The notes under the pieces: generated by a model
Database searches by the model: none
What the model saw: the letters and a program-made list of their open reading frames with translations, nothing else
Told to the model about the DNA's origin: nothing
Made by a program: the position numbers and the translations under genes
Assembly: GCF_003762925.1 (NCBI RefSeq)
Contig: NZ_RJUK01000001.1
Coordinates: 1,550,001 to 1,614,000, forward strand
Length of the DNA stretch: 64,000 nt
Source: Marinimicrobium koreense
Lineage (GTDB): Bacteria; Pseudomonadota; Gammaproteobacteria; Pseudomonadales; Cellvibrionaceae
Reading direction: 5' to 3'
In this document: positions 36,602 to 45,682 of the stretch, in pieces
Layout: the number at the start of each line of letters is the position of its first letter
How positions within the stretch are numbered: the stretch's first letter is position 1

Positions 36602-37287
36602 CACCGCTCGACGTCCCCGAACAGCAGGTCGATCAATTGGCCTGCCACCGGCTGATTCCCTCCCGGTTTCCGCCAATTACGCTGTTCGAGGATGTGGCCG
36701 ATCCGGAGGATTTCGAGGCACTGTACCAGTTGCAGGCGCGGACCAATCCCCAATTACTGGCTGAAGCCGGCGACCTGGGGCTGATCCCCCGGGGTGAGAT
36801 TCCCTTTGGTATTCGGGGCTGTTCCTACGCCGTGGCGCCATTCACCCATGTGAACCCGGAGGGCAGCCGCTTCAGCGATGGGACCTTTGGCGTGCTGTAC
36901 CTGGCAGAATCTGTGACCACAGCCATCGCGGAAGTGCGCTACCACCAGCAGCGCTATCTGAGCCGGGTGGAAGGTCTGCGCTATGACCGGCTGGTATTTC
37001 GCTCGCTGGTGTGCGGATTTTCGGACACCCTGCTGGACCTGACCAGACTGACGCCGGACCACCAGATCTATCATCCCGAGGATTACTCCGCCAGCCAGTC
37101 GCTGGGCGGTGCCGCGCGGCAACAGGGAACAAAAGGCCTGACTTACCTCTCGGTGCGCAACCCGGGGGCCACCTGCTGGGCTTTGTTCACCCCACGCGGC
37201 GTCAAAAGTATGGTGCAGTCAGCACATTATGAAATGATCTGGGATGGCGAGGGGATTTCCAGCGTAAACCGAATTTCGAAACGCTAA
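36595..37287 (+). CDS. RES-domain toxin
   Basis: 230 residues of the RES family, toxins related to ADP-ribosyltransferases that deplete NAD+ or modify target proteins in the cytoplasm. The segment GSRFSDGTFGVLYLAESVTT contains the conserved Arg and the Glu, and SQSLGGAARQQGTKGL the late conserved Ser/Gly region. It starts at GTG 36595 inside the antitoxin's last codons with GGGGGG just before. Together with the antitoxin it forms a complete type II pair placed between an envelope operon and an unknown gene. Confidence 0.9.
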   Translation: MVAPLDVPEQQVDQLACHRLIPSRFPPITLFEDVADPEDFEALYQLQARTNPQLLAEAGDLGLIPRGEIPFGIRGCSYAVAPFTHVNPEGSRFSDGTFGVLYLAESVTTAIAEVRYHQQRYLSRVEGLRYDRLVFRSLVCGFSDTLLDLTRLTPDHQIYHPEDYSASQSLGGAARQQGTKGLTYLSVRNPGATCWALFTPRGVKSMVQSAHYEMIWDGEGISSVNRISKR

Positions 37288-37380
37288 CGAGGGAGTACGG
37301 ATCTGGCGGGGACTGCCATTCCATCAGGCGTGAGGTAACCGGGCCTCCCTGCCCGGTTCAACATCCAATACCAGCGCGAC

Positions 37381-39483
37381 TTACAGGCGGCTGTAACGAT
37401 ACAGCTCGGTCACACCGTCGGTCATGGTGCTGCAGTAGAAGTGGTCTCCTTCGGCAGCAATCACACCACACTCGAAGTTCTCCGCCGTTTCCATGGTGTT
37501 CCAGTCGCTGTCACAGGCGTCGCGCTGACGCTCAACGTGGGTGGACTGGGACAGGAGGCGACCGGTCATACTCCAGGTGAATTCACTCTGGTACTCATCG
37601 CAGGCGCCATCGGCCGACTCGGACGCGAAGCCCCCGGTCTGATCCTCGCCCAGGGTTTCCTGACCGAGCGGCTCCCAGGAGCAGCTGCTGTCATCCAGAA
37701 GTGCCAGTTCATATTTTCCGGCGATATCACCCGGAGTGACAGGATCGGCGACTTCCATTTCGATGGACAGGTCACCACGCCAGCCGCGCTGACCCAACGC
37801 TTCCTGATACCCCATGGAAATGGGTGTCTGGGTAAGATTCAACAGGCCGACAAAGGTCTCAGCACAACCGGGGTTGCCCATGGTCTGCATCACCGGCTCA
37901 ACGGTGTTGAACATTTTCATGGGCTCGCGCAGATTCAGCGCCAGTGCCGACAGCCCGTTGGTTTCCAGCGTTTCGCCGGCCAGGTTGTTAGCGGCTGCTT
38001 CACCGGCACTGCCACGATAGACCACCAGATGCTTGCCTTTGATCGCCGCAAAGTTACCGCCCAGGCCCATCGGGTCGGGAATTTCCACCGCGGTGCCGTC
38101 TGAGGGAATGCTCAAGCCCATCATACCCGGCACAAACGAGCTGGCCATGGAGGCCAGGGCCGCCGGATTCTCAGAGCTGATGGACACCAGCACGGAGCCG
38201 TCGAGTCCGACTGGCGTTGTATCGCTGGGCTCGAGATTGAACAGCGCAATACCGGCACCACGCACCGAGTCGACCATGGCGGTACCCATGGCGAGCATGG
38301 CCGGGTTATAGCTCTGGGCTTGTTGCTGCATCGCCTGCAGTTGCTCGCACTGGAACTCGGCCTGGGTGAACTGGGTCCAGAATTCGCTCAACACCGGCAC
38401 GAGTTGACTGACATTCAGCCCCAGCGCGTAAGCCGCCAGCTTGTCATCCACGGTGCGGGCATAGCCCGGCACATGGCCCTGCAGCTTCTGCAAAGACGTG
38501 ACCACACTGTCGTTGTTGATGTGCCAGAGGAAACTCAGATCCTGCCCCAGCTCGTTGCCGTTGACGGAGTAGCCGTCCGAGCCCATGGTGATGCGCGGCA
38601 TATGGCTCGCCAGCGCGACATAGTCGTTACGACAGGCATCGCTCATGTCCTGGGCGAAATCCTGTTCAAACTCCGGGAACCAGGTGCGCAGCTCACGGCC
38701 AGTGCCATTCTGCTCGGGCGAGAACAGGGCGGTCACAATTTGCTGGAAGTCCACATAGCCCATGAACTGGTCCGCATCGGCATAGTCCTTACGCAGTTGT
38801 TTGAGGCGCTCGGTACCGGCCAGCGGCTCCGCCTGGGGCTGGCGGGCAAAGCGCAGCATCCGCGCCTCCGGCGTATCCTTGCTGTTCAGCAGAGACAGCG
38901 TCAGGCTGCGCTCATCCAGCGCCAGACCCAGCTTGATCTCCGGCTTTTCTTCATTCAGAGACCAGGCGTACAGGGTGGCACTTCCGAGGGTGCTCTGCTC
39001 CGCGGTTACGCCGGTTTCCTGCTCGGCTTCAGCCAGTACGGCCATCAGAGGCTCGGCGCTGGTCAGCGAGAAGCGGACTACCGGTGCCGCACCGCTGAAG
39101 TAGAAACCATAAGGGCCGGTGGGATTGGCACCGTAGCGATCCACCAGACCTTGCTGCCCCTGAGTGGCCGCCGTCTGAATGTAGTCATCAATCAACCAGC
39201 GTACCAGTTGTGCACCGGAACCCTCTTCGCTGGCATCCAGCAGGTCAATCAGCGGCTGGATATCATTGGGGTTCATGTTCTGGAGGGTTTTGTTGGACAG
39301 CTCGGTATAGTCTGCCTTGGTTTGCCCTACCACCACCACGGGGCTGTCCGCCGGGATAAAGGTGAGCAGTTCGTCCAGCCCGTTGCCCGAGGTTCGGGAG
39401 CCTGTGAAAACGCCGGTGGCAAACGCCACGGCCACTCCCACCAACACCACTACGACGAGCGAAATTTTGGTTATTTTCTGCAT
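37381..39483 (-). CDS. Exported 700-residue protein of unknown function
   Basis: An N-terminal membrane helix (ISLVVVVLVGVAVAFATGVF) is followed by a large periplasmic region. It is rich in Gln, Asp and Leu, with ADSPVVVVGQTKADYTE near the start and LALDERSLTLSLLNSKDTPE inside. The end holds several cysteines (six or more in the last 120 residues, probably disulfides). There is no repeat or catalytic motif I can name; the overall pattern is like DUF3352-type proteins, but the match is not certain. It stands alone between the RES toxin and the GH43 gene. Confidence 0.75.
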   Translation of the reverse strand: MQKITKISLVVVVLVGVAVAFATGVFTGSRTSGNGLDELLTFIPADSPVVVVGQTKADYTELSNKTLQNMNPNDIQPLIDLLDASEEGSGAQLVRWLIDDYIQTAATQGQQGLVDRYGANPTGPYGFYFSGAAPVVRFSLTSAEPLMAVLAEAEQETGVTAEQSTLGSATLYAWSLNEEKPEIKLGLALDERSLTLSLLNSKDTPEARMLRFARQPQAEPLAGTERLKQLRKDYADADQFMGYVDFQQIVTALFSPEQNGTGRELRTWFPEFEQDFAQDMSDACRNDYVALASHMPRITMGSDGYSVNGNELGQDLSFLWHINNDSVVTSLQKLQGHVPGYARTVDDKLAAYALGLNVSQLVPVLSEFWTQFTQAEFQCEQLQAMQQQAQSYNPAMLAMGTAMVDSVRGAGIALFNLEPSDTTPVGLDGSVLVSISSENPAALASMASSFVPGMMGLSIPSDGTAVEIPDPMGLGGNFAAIKGKHLVVYRGSAGEAAANNLAGETLETNGLSALALNLREPMKMFNTVEPVMQTMGNPGCAETFVGLLNLTQTPISMGYQEALGQRGWRGDLSIEMEVADPVTPGDIAGKYELALLDDSSCSWEPLGQETLGEDQTGGFASESADGACDEYQSEFTWSMTGRLLSQSTHVERQRDACDSDWNTMETAENFECGVIAAEGDHFYCSTMTDGVTELYRYSRL

Positions 39484-39633
39484 AAGAGAAGATTCCTTGT
39501 TTTTCCGTATTTAACATCCTGATAAGGCGTAGGATCTGCGCGTAAGAACGCCGCCATATTCTGCCAGAAGCTCAGCCGCCGGGCCATGACCAAGTTCACG
39601 TCGCCTGAATAAACCTTTTAGCGGCGCATACGC

Positions 39634-39661
39634 AAACAGGCCACCCAGTGGTGGCCTGTTT
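39634..39661. terminator. Hairpin after the GH43 gene
   Basis: A 12-bp perfect stem AAACAGGCCACC with its complement around a 4-nt loop, located 23 bp past the minus-strand GH43 stop. The T-run is short, so termination is probable rather than certain. Confidence 0.65.
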
Positions 39662-39683
39662 ACAATCCGGGGGTGAAACGGAC

Positions 39684-41333
39684 TTAACGCGCGGGAGGTG
39701 TCACCCGGAAGTAATCGGCGTCGGCATAGGCGCCCTCGCCGCCCTCCACGAACAGACCGATTTTACCGCCCACCCAGCGGCCCCGCCGGGTTTGGAAGCG
39801 CTCACCCAGGAGCTGGTAGTCGTCGCCATCCAGACTGTATTCGAAATCGACCGTCTGATTATCGTGAAAGTGCAACCGCAGGTAAATGCGCCCCTCGCCG
39901 GCATAGGCGATGTCGCCCTGAGTCTGTTCGTCACACCCGGTGCGGGCATCGACACAGGTTTTCTGCACCAGCCGGGTCTGCCCATCGCGCTGTTCCAGCC
40001 CGATCCATCCGTAATCCTCACCAAACATGACCAGGCCGGCCCGGTCACCGTTATGCCGGGTATTCACTTCGAGCACCGTGGTCATGGTGAATGCGGGCGC
40101 GGGCACTTTCTGCATGACCAGCGCCGGGTTCAGCCAGAGGTTGTCCTCGCCATTGGGGGAGTCAAAGTCATGGGCAAGGAGGCGCAGGTGCCCCGCCCGC
40201 TCAGTCAGGGAAAACCATTCATCGTAGTAATTGGCGTTCCACTGCCACTGCACACCCAATTGGTCACCGGAAAATTCGTCGGTGGTGACCGGTACCTTGA
40301 CCGGGAACCCGTCCACGGGTTTGCGGTGCCGCAGTACCGGCTCCCCGAGGCCGTCGGCGTTCACGTTCTGGCCCATTTCCGGCCAGTCATCGCGCCAGCG
40401 CACCGGCTGCAGGTGCACAATCCGCCCGTAGGTTTCTTTGGACTGGAAATGAATAAACCAGTCATCGCCTTCCGGGGTCTGCACCCAGGCGCCCTGGTGT
40501 GGGCCATTGACCTCTGTGTCGCCCTGGGCCAGGACGATCCGGTCCTCGTAGGGGCCTTCAACGTTCCGGGCACGGAATACCGACTGCCAACCCGGCTCGA
40601 CACCACCGGCCGGGGCAAATATGTAGTAATAGCCGTTGCGCTTATAGAACTTGGGCCCCTCCAGTGTGCGATAGCCGGGCAACTGAAAGCCGTCAATCAC
40701 GGTTTCGCCTTCATCGTAGACTTCGGATGCGTCGGGGGCCATGCGCCGAAGCGTCAGAATATTGTTGAGCCCGGCGCGACTCTTTGCCCAGCCGTGCAAC
40801 AGATAGGCCTGTCCGTCGTCGTCCCACAGCGGCGTCGGGTCGATAAGCCCGGCACCTTTGCCCGGCACCACCAGATGCGGCTCGCTCCAGGGGCCGGCAA
40901 AGTCCTCGGCATGAACCTGATAGATGCCAAAATCCGGGTCGCCCCAGAAAATCCAGAACTTGCCGTCGTGGTAGCGCAGACAGGGCGCCCAGATGCCGTT
41001 GCCGTGCTGCGGCACATCGAACACCTCGTGCGGGATTTGCCGGTCGACCGCGTGCCCCACCAGCTCCCAATTGACCATATCTTTGGAGGTCAGCAGCGGC
41101 AGGCCGGGGGCACTATTGAAGCTCGAGGAGGTCATGTAGTAAGTGCCGTCAACCTGAACCACATCCGGGTCCGAGTAATCGGCGTAAATGACCGGGTTCT
41201 TGTAGGTGCCATCCCCGAGGTCGGATACCCAGGGAGCGGTCACCGTAGACGAGTCTGACGACGGCGTGGATTGACAGCCAAACAAAAACAGGCTCGCCGC
41301 GCCAAGCGCGGCCAGAAGTGTGCGTTGTCTCAT
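39684..41333 (-). CDS. GH43 glycosidase lipoprotein (beta-xylosidase/arabinofuranosidase type)
   Basis: 549 residues with lipobox LFGC (C20). The five-bladed propeller (about 45-330) shows the family triad: base Asp55 in YSDPD, pKa-modulating Asp165 in GLIDPTP, acid Glu225 in TLEGPKF. A C-terminal concanavalin-like sandwich (about 340-545) follows, as in the GH43_12-like group. It should release xylose or arabinose from short xylan or arabinan fragments at the cell surface, feeding the pentose route encoded at 9.7-17.9 kb. GAGAGA lies upstream of ATG 41333. Confidence 0.92.
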   Translation of the reverse strand: MRQRTLLAALGAASLFLFGCQSTPSSDSSTVTAPWVSDLGDGTYKNPVIYADYSDPDVVQVDGTYYMTSSSFNSAPGLPLLTSKDMVNWELVGHAVDRQIPHEVFDVPQHGNGIWAPCLRYHDGKFWIFWGDPDFGIYQVHAEDFAGPWSEPHLVVPGKGAGLIDPTPLWDDDGQAYLLHGWAKSRAGLNNILTLRRMAPDASEVYDEGETVIDGFQLPGYRTLEGPKFYKRNGYYYIFAPAGGVEPGWQSVFRARNVEGPYEDRIVLAQGDTEVNGPHQGAWVQTPEGDDWFIHFQSKETYGRIVHLQPVRWRDDWPEMGQNVNADGLGEPVLRHRKPVDGFPVKVPVTTDEFSGDQLGVQWQWNANYYDEWFSLTERAGHLRLLAHDFDSPNGEDNLWLNPALVMQKVPAPAFTMTTVLEVNTRHNGDRAGLVMFGEDYGWIGLEQRDGQTRLVQKTCVDARTGCDEQTQGDIAYAGEGRIYLRLHFHDNQTVDFEYSLDGDDYQLLGERFQTRRGRWVGGKIGLFVEGGEGAYADADYFRVTPPAR

Positions 41334-41476
41334 GGTTGATTTCTCTCATTGCATTATGCTTTATTGACCAGCGGAATCATGGCACGGCGCAATCGCACTG
41401 GTCAATTTCAGGCGCAGGGCCACTTCCACCCCGGAGCGATCCACACGGGGCCACTTTTTATCCCATTGGAGTATGT

Positions 41477-42676
41477 ATGTATTGGGGATCGTTATTGTTG
41501 ACGGGTGCGATTGCACTCAGTGCCAGCGCACCGTCCCAGGCCATGAGCCAGGAGGGTTTTGCCCAGTGTATCGAGCGCTTCTCCCAGGAGGCCAAAACCC
41601 AGGGGCTGGACTCTGCGATCGTCCGCGATAGCCTGGCCAATCTGAAGTGGGTCGATCGGGTGATCGAGCTGGACCGTCGCCAACCGGAATTCACCACGCC
41701 TTTCTCTGACTACTTGAGTCGCCGCGTCACCGACCAGCGAGTGGCGGACGGCCGTCGCCTGCTGCGCGAGCATCGGGACCTGCTCGCCCGGGTCGAGCGG
41801 GAGTACGGCGTACCCGCGCCGTATCTGGTGGCCTTTTGGGGCCTGGAAACCAACTTCGGCCGCTACTTCGGCAAAATGTCCGTCCTGGACTCGCTGGCCA
41901 CACTGGCCTGCGACGAGCGCCGCAGCACCTACTTTACCCGGGAGTTGATGTCGGCCCTGCGCATCGTTGACGAGGGGGCCATTGCACCGGAGCGTATGGA
42001 AGGCTCCTGGGCAGGCGCCATGGGGCATGTTCAATTCATGCCGTCGGTGTTCATTCGCCACGCCGTGGACTATGACAATGACGGCAAGCGGGACCTGTGG
42101 AACAGCCTGCCGGATGCCATGGCCTCGGCGGCCAACTTTCTCAGCAGCATGGGCTGGGACGACGAATACCGCTGGGGGCGGGAAGTCCGCCTGCCGGAGA
42201 ACTTCCCGTACCTGGAAGCCGGCCTGAAACAACGCCGCCCGCTGTCGGAGTGGCACGAGGTGGGCATTCGCCAGACCAATGGCACCACCCTGCCCTCCGC
42301 GGATATCGAGGCCGCCCTGCTGGTGCCGTCCGGCCATCGCGGCCCGGCCTTCCTGGTGTACGACAACTTCAAGGTGATCATGGGTTGGAATCAGTCCGAG
42401 TACTACGCCCTGGCCGTGGGCCATATGGCGGACCGGATTGCCGGCGCAGGCAAGCTGAGCCGAACACCCCCGGAGGACAGCCCGCGGCTGAATCGGGACC
42501 AGGTAATGGCCATTCAGGAAAAACTCAATGCCGAAGGCCATGAGGCGGGCAAGGTAGATGGCATCTGGGGGCCCGCCACCCGCCAGGCCCTGAGCCAATT
42601 CCAGAGTGAACGCGATCTGGTGCCCGATGGTTTTCCGGACTCGAACACTTTGAGCGCACTGGGTATCGATCTGTAA
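41477..42676 (+). CDS. MltB-type lytic murein transglycosylase with peptidoglycan-binding domain
   Basis: 399 residues: a signal peptide (Ala-rich, cleavage near SQA), an SLT_2 (MltB-like) catalytic domain, and a C-terminal PG_binding_1 domain (about 335-395, VDGIWGPATRQALSQFQ). The catalytic Glu124 lies in FWGLETNFGRY, followed by GSWAGAMGHVQFMPS and DYDNDGKRDLWNSL. It cleaves glycan strands of peptidoglycan in the periplasm with 1,6-anhydro product formation. ATG 41477 is chosen by its GGAG site; the longer frame from 41318 has no signal-like start. Confidence 0.93.
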   Translation: MYWGSLLLTGAIALSASAPSQAMSQEGFAQCIERFSQEAKTQGLDSAIVRDSLANLKWVDRVIELDRRQPEFTTPFSDYLSRRVTDQRVADGRRLLREHRDLLARVEREYGVPAPYLVAFWGLETNFGRYFGKMSVLDSLATLACDERRSTYFTRELMSALRIVDEGAIAPERMEGSWAGAMGHVQFMPSVFIRHAVDYDNDGKRDLWNSLPDAMASAANFLSSMGWDDEYRWGREVRLPENFPYLEAGLKQRRPLSEWHEVGIRQTNGTTLPSADIEAALLVPSGHRGPAFLVYDNFKVIMGWNQSEYYALAVGHMADRIAGAGKLSRTPPEDSPRLNRDQVMAIQEKLNAEGHEAGKVDGIWGPATRQALSQFQSERDLVPDGFPDSNTLSALGIDL

Positions 42677-43064
42677 CACGCAACTCCGAAAACCTCTGGC
42701 CCGAAACCTCCGGAAGGGTGCCATTCTCAACCTTCCGGAGCCGCCAGCTCCTCACCTTCAAGAGCCGCCAACTTTTCGTCAGGATTCCCAAGACGCCCAC
42801 CCGCACTCCACATCGCGTCAACCTTCCAGCACTTTCAAGGTAAATGTGACCATTTCATGGAAGATTGATAACTTTTTCCCTGGTTATTCTTTATGTCGAT
42901 AACAAAATGTTCTTTTTAGAACCTTTTGAAACAATGATCCATGTGGGAGAATGCGCCCCGTGATCAGGAAGTTGCGAAGTCGGTCACAGACCTAGTGAGT
43001 CAAATATGGTTCCGCGGCTAATATCTCCGCAGGGCCGACGGTTAAAATATTCAGGTGTTTTACT
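42677..43064. other. Gene-free interval with a hairpin
   Basis: The 388 bp hold no credible gene. A perfect 10-bp inverted repeat CTCCGGAAGG / CCTTCCGGAG (42708-42717, 42731-42740) follows the transglycosylase gene but lacks a T-run. The stretch 42850-42950 is AT-rich and may include the promoter of the small secreted protein, with no clear -35/-10 pair. Confidence 0.55.
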
Positions 43065-43352
43065 ATGAAAAAGTTTTTGTTTGCTGTTTGCGCATCCGCT
43101 CTGTTCAGTGTTTCTGCCCTGGCCTGTGAAGCGCCGGCCAATAAGCCCGCAATCCCCGACCCGGCTACAGCGGCCACTGCTCAAATGGTAAAAACCAACA
43201 ACGAAGTGAAGCAGTACGTTAAAGCTCAGGAAGAATACCTGAACTGCTCCAGCCTGAGCAGTCGCGAAAAGCGCCAGGCGGTGGAAGAATTGAAAGCGTA
43301 CGCCGACTCTTTCAACCAGGCGGTACGTCAATTCAAGCTGGCGTCCAACTAA
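43065..43352 (+). CDS. Small secreted protein, unknown
   Basis: 95 residues with a clean signal peptide (MKKFLFAVCASALFSVSALA, cut before Cys21 or nearby) and a helical mature part with NNEVKQYVKAQEEYLNCSS. Two cysteines in the mature part could form a disulfide. No family is recognised beyond small secreted proteins of similar size. It has its own terminator and looks monocistronic. Confidence 0.75.
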   Translation: MKKFLFAVCASALFSVSALACEAPANKPAIPDPATAATAQMVKTNNEVKQYVKAQEEYLNCSSLSSREKRQAVEELKAYADSFNQAVRQFKLASN

Positions 43353-43430
43353 GACGCGAGCTGTTGCAAGATTCGGGGCGCTTGCCCCCTTGTTAGACCA
43401 GAGGCTGTAGCCTCAACCCGCTTTTCTTTT

Positions 43431-43456
43431 GGCCCCCGGTTTCGGGGGCTTTTTTT
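43431..43456 (+). terminator. Rho-independent terminator of the small secreted protein
   Basis: Stem GCCCCCG / CGGGGGC around a GTTT loop with a T-run after it, 80 bp past the stop codon. Confidence 0.88.
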
Positions 43457-43498
43457 ATCCCCGATTGACCCATTGATGATGCGTGCTCCCCCGGGGTA

Positions 43499-44062
43499 TC
43501 AGAAACGCATCAACTCCGAATCCTCACCAAAGAAATAGGCTTGAGTACCGTCTTTCAAACGATACTCCACGGTCAAACCGGCGTGTCCACCGCCCTGGAA
43601 GTAAGTCAGCTCAAACCGGTGTTCACCTTCATCCAGCCGGGCCCGACAACTCTGCTTGCGGTACCCTCGATCCCGGTTGAACCGACAGATTTCCCGCCCG
43701 TCTACCTTGGCGATAAAACCGTCGTCACTACCAATCAGAAAGCGATACTCCCCCGGCACCAGCACCTCGAAGGGATGATCGATATCCACAAAGAAGTTGT
43801 CGGCATAGCCAATTTGCCCCAGCTTGGTGTGGCGTAGCTGGTTTTTTCGGGACAGGTCCAGCCGGTCCACCCAGAGGGTGCGCTGGAAGTCGACCTCCCG
43901 CTCCTGGTCAATGCGCCGGATGGCCTCCTTGTTTTTGACCAGCGTCAGCTCCACCACTTTGGGAACGTAGGGCGGCGTGATTCGCACCACGATAGCCAGA
44001 GCCACCAGCGCGAGCAACAAAGTCAGTACGGTATTTTTATTCCACCAGGTCCGCATGATCAT
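43499..44062 (-). CDS. PA14-domain protein with membrane anchor
   Basis: 187 residues: one N-terminal membrane helix (VLTLLLALVALAIVVRI) and a periplasmic PA14-like beta domain (ADNFFVDIDHPFEVLVPGEY, FLIGSDDGFIAKVDGREI, FELTYFQGGGHAGLTVEYR). PA14 domains bind or act near carbohydrates. The gene overlaps the mannosyltransferase gene by 4 bp (ATGA) and so is its translationally coupled partner; a role in recognising or modifying the glycosylated target is an inference. Confidence 0.85.
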   Translation of the reverse strand: MIMRTWWNKNTVLTLLLALVALAIVVRITPPYVPKVVELTLVKNKEAIRRIDQEREVDFQRTLWVDRLDLSRKNQLRHTKLGQIGYADNFFVDIDHPFEVLVPGEYRFLIGSDDGFIAKVDGREICRFNRDRGYRKQSCRARLDEGEHRFELTYFQGGGHAGLTVEYRLKDGTQAYFFGEDSELMRF

Positions 44063-45549
44063 CGCACCACGTTCATTTGCCAGAGATGAAACCAGTTGCG
44101 CGCCTCGAACTGGTCTTCATTGATGGGCAGCCCATAGGTAAACGGGGAGAAGTAGGCAAACATCGCCACCACCAACACCACAAACAACCCGAGGTTCACC
44201 ATGGTGTGCCGCCGGTTGGCGAGCACCTCATCGCGGAAGATATAGGTGAACAACATGGCCAGGTTGAGCATGCCGAATACCAGGGGCACCAGGTAGTGAT
44301 AGAGGTACATGACCCGCTCGATCTGCAGGATGGCGATCATGTAGCTCGCATACAGCGTGGTAAATGCCATGACCCAGTAAAACTGGCGCTCGTCTTTGAC
44401 CGGGTTGCCGTAGACAAACCGGCTGATCGCCAGCCCGAGGGACAAGATCACCCCCAGCGCAACCGAGAACCAAACTATCGGGTTGGCAATAATCTGAATG
44501 TAGCGAACCTGCACTTCGCCATCGACGGTGTTTTTATCCCACCGGTAATTGATGCTCTTGTTCCCCAGGGGCCAGCCAATCGCGTAACTGCCGTTCTCGC
44601 CGGGTTTGCAGATGTCCAGTCGGGCCACGCCGTCGGAGTATTCCAGCATGTAACGCAGATTGTCCTGAAAACCGTAATAGAAGGCGCTGAGGCTATGGCT
44701 GCGACCGGCCCGCACCTCTTCGAGGTAGGGCTCCGAAGCCTTGTAGGTGCTGTTGCCCACAATGTTTTCGCCCAGAGCAATATGCACATACAGAATGCTC
44801 GCAAAGACAGCCAGCAACGGCAGTACGGCCGAGGGCACAGTGGTGGCGAGTCGCTGCAGCAACGCTTTCCAGCGAAAGGCCTTGAGGTTCTCCCACTGAT
44901 CCACGCCCCAGAGCATGACAAACAGCAGCAGCAGAACCGCCCCGTTGAGTTTTACCGATACCACCAGCCCCACCAATACCCCCAGAATGGCGTACTGGGG
45001 CAAGCGGATGGGTCTGGTCCTGGTGAGCACATGGACAAAGTAATAAAGTGCAGCAAGGATGAAAAAGAGTTGTATGCCCTCGAGCATGGCAGCGCGGGAG
45101 TGGACCACCAACGCATTATCAAAAATCAGCAGTGCGCTGAAACCGGCGGCGACCCAGACCCGTCGAGTGATGCGCCAGACAATACCGTAGAAAAAGAGCA
45201 CGGACAGGGCCATCAGGAAGGTCGAGGCGAAGCGGAACCCGGTGTAGCTCATTCCCTCCGGGACGGCGGAGCCCTGCAGGTAATCGGTGCGGTTGAAGCG
45301 GCTTTTATCGAGGTCTTCGTTGCCTCCGAAGAGCTTTTCCCCGGCGGCGATGAGCAGCTTGCCCAGGGGCGGGTGCAGCTCCATGAACAGGGTGCCGTCC
45401 AGGTATTTCTGTCCGGAGGTCACATGATAGTTTTCGTCCCAGAACATGGCCTTGGGCGAACCGTAGTTCACACCGTACACCAGTAACGAGACCAGCAGAA
45501 CGAGAGCAGGCACCCAAAAGCGCCGGGTTCGAGCGATGGATTGCAACAT
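44059..45549 (-). CDS. Protein O-mannosyltransferase (GT39/PMT family)
   Basis: A 496-residue multi-pass membrane protein with PMT features: the first loop AMFWDENYHVTSGQKYL carries the conserved D-E after FW, then LHPPLGKLLIAAGE, the classic H-P-P-x-G-K motif of GT39. About 11 further membrane helices follow, with a later GYAIGW-like YAIGWPLGN segment. It transfers a sugar, typically mannose from a polyprenyl-phosphate donor, to Ser/Thr of exported proteins in the periplasm. The coupled PA14 gene follows. Confidence 0.92.
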   Translation of the reverse strand: MLQSIARTRRFWVPALVLLVSLLVYGVNYGSPKAMFWDENYHVTSGQKYLDGTLFMELHPPLGKLLIAAGEKLFGGNEDLDKSRFNRTDYLQGSAVPEGMSYTGFRFASTFLMALSVLFFYGIVWRITRRVWVAAGFSALLIFDNALVVHSRAAMLEGIQLFFILAALYYFVHVLTRTRPIRLPQYAILGVLVGLVVSVKLNGAVLLLLFVMLWGVDQWENLKAFRWKALLQRLATTVPSAVLPLLAVFASILYVHIALGENIVGNSTYKASEPYLEEVRAGRSHSLSAFYYGFQDNLRYMLEYSDGVARLDICKPGENGSYAIGWPLGNKSINYRWDKNTVDGEVQVRYIQIIANPIVWFSVALGVILSLGLAISRFVYGNPVKDERQFYWVMAFTTLYASYMIAILQIERVMYLYHYLVPLVFGMLNLAMLFTYIFRDEVLANRRHTMVNLGLFVVLVVAMFAYFSPFTYGLPINEDQFEARNWFHLWQMNVVR

Positions 45550-45682
45550 GATCTTATTGTGTCGTTGTCAGGCCCAACCGTTGGGTCACGGCTTTCCATA
45601 AAGAGCGGGCAGTCTAGGGCCCGCTCGCCTCAGGGTCTGCGAACGTTATCACAATCTGCCGGGAAACAGGAGCCCCAGCGGG

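Noticed and set aside
39648-41258. 536-codon plus-strand frame opposite GH43
   Set aside because: Antisense shadow of a gene with a complete catalytic triad; composition and lack of motifs argue against coding.
44077-45486. 469-codon plus-strand frame opposite the mannosyltransferase
   Set aside because: His/Gln/Gly-rich shadow without any domain.
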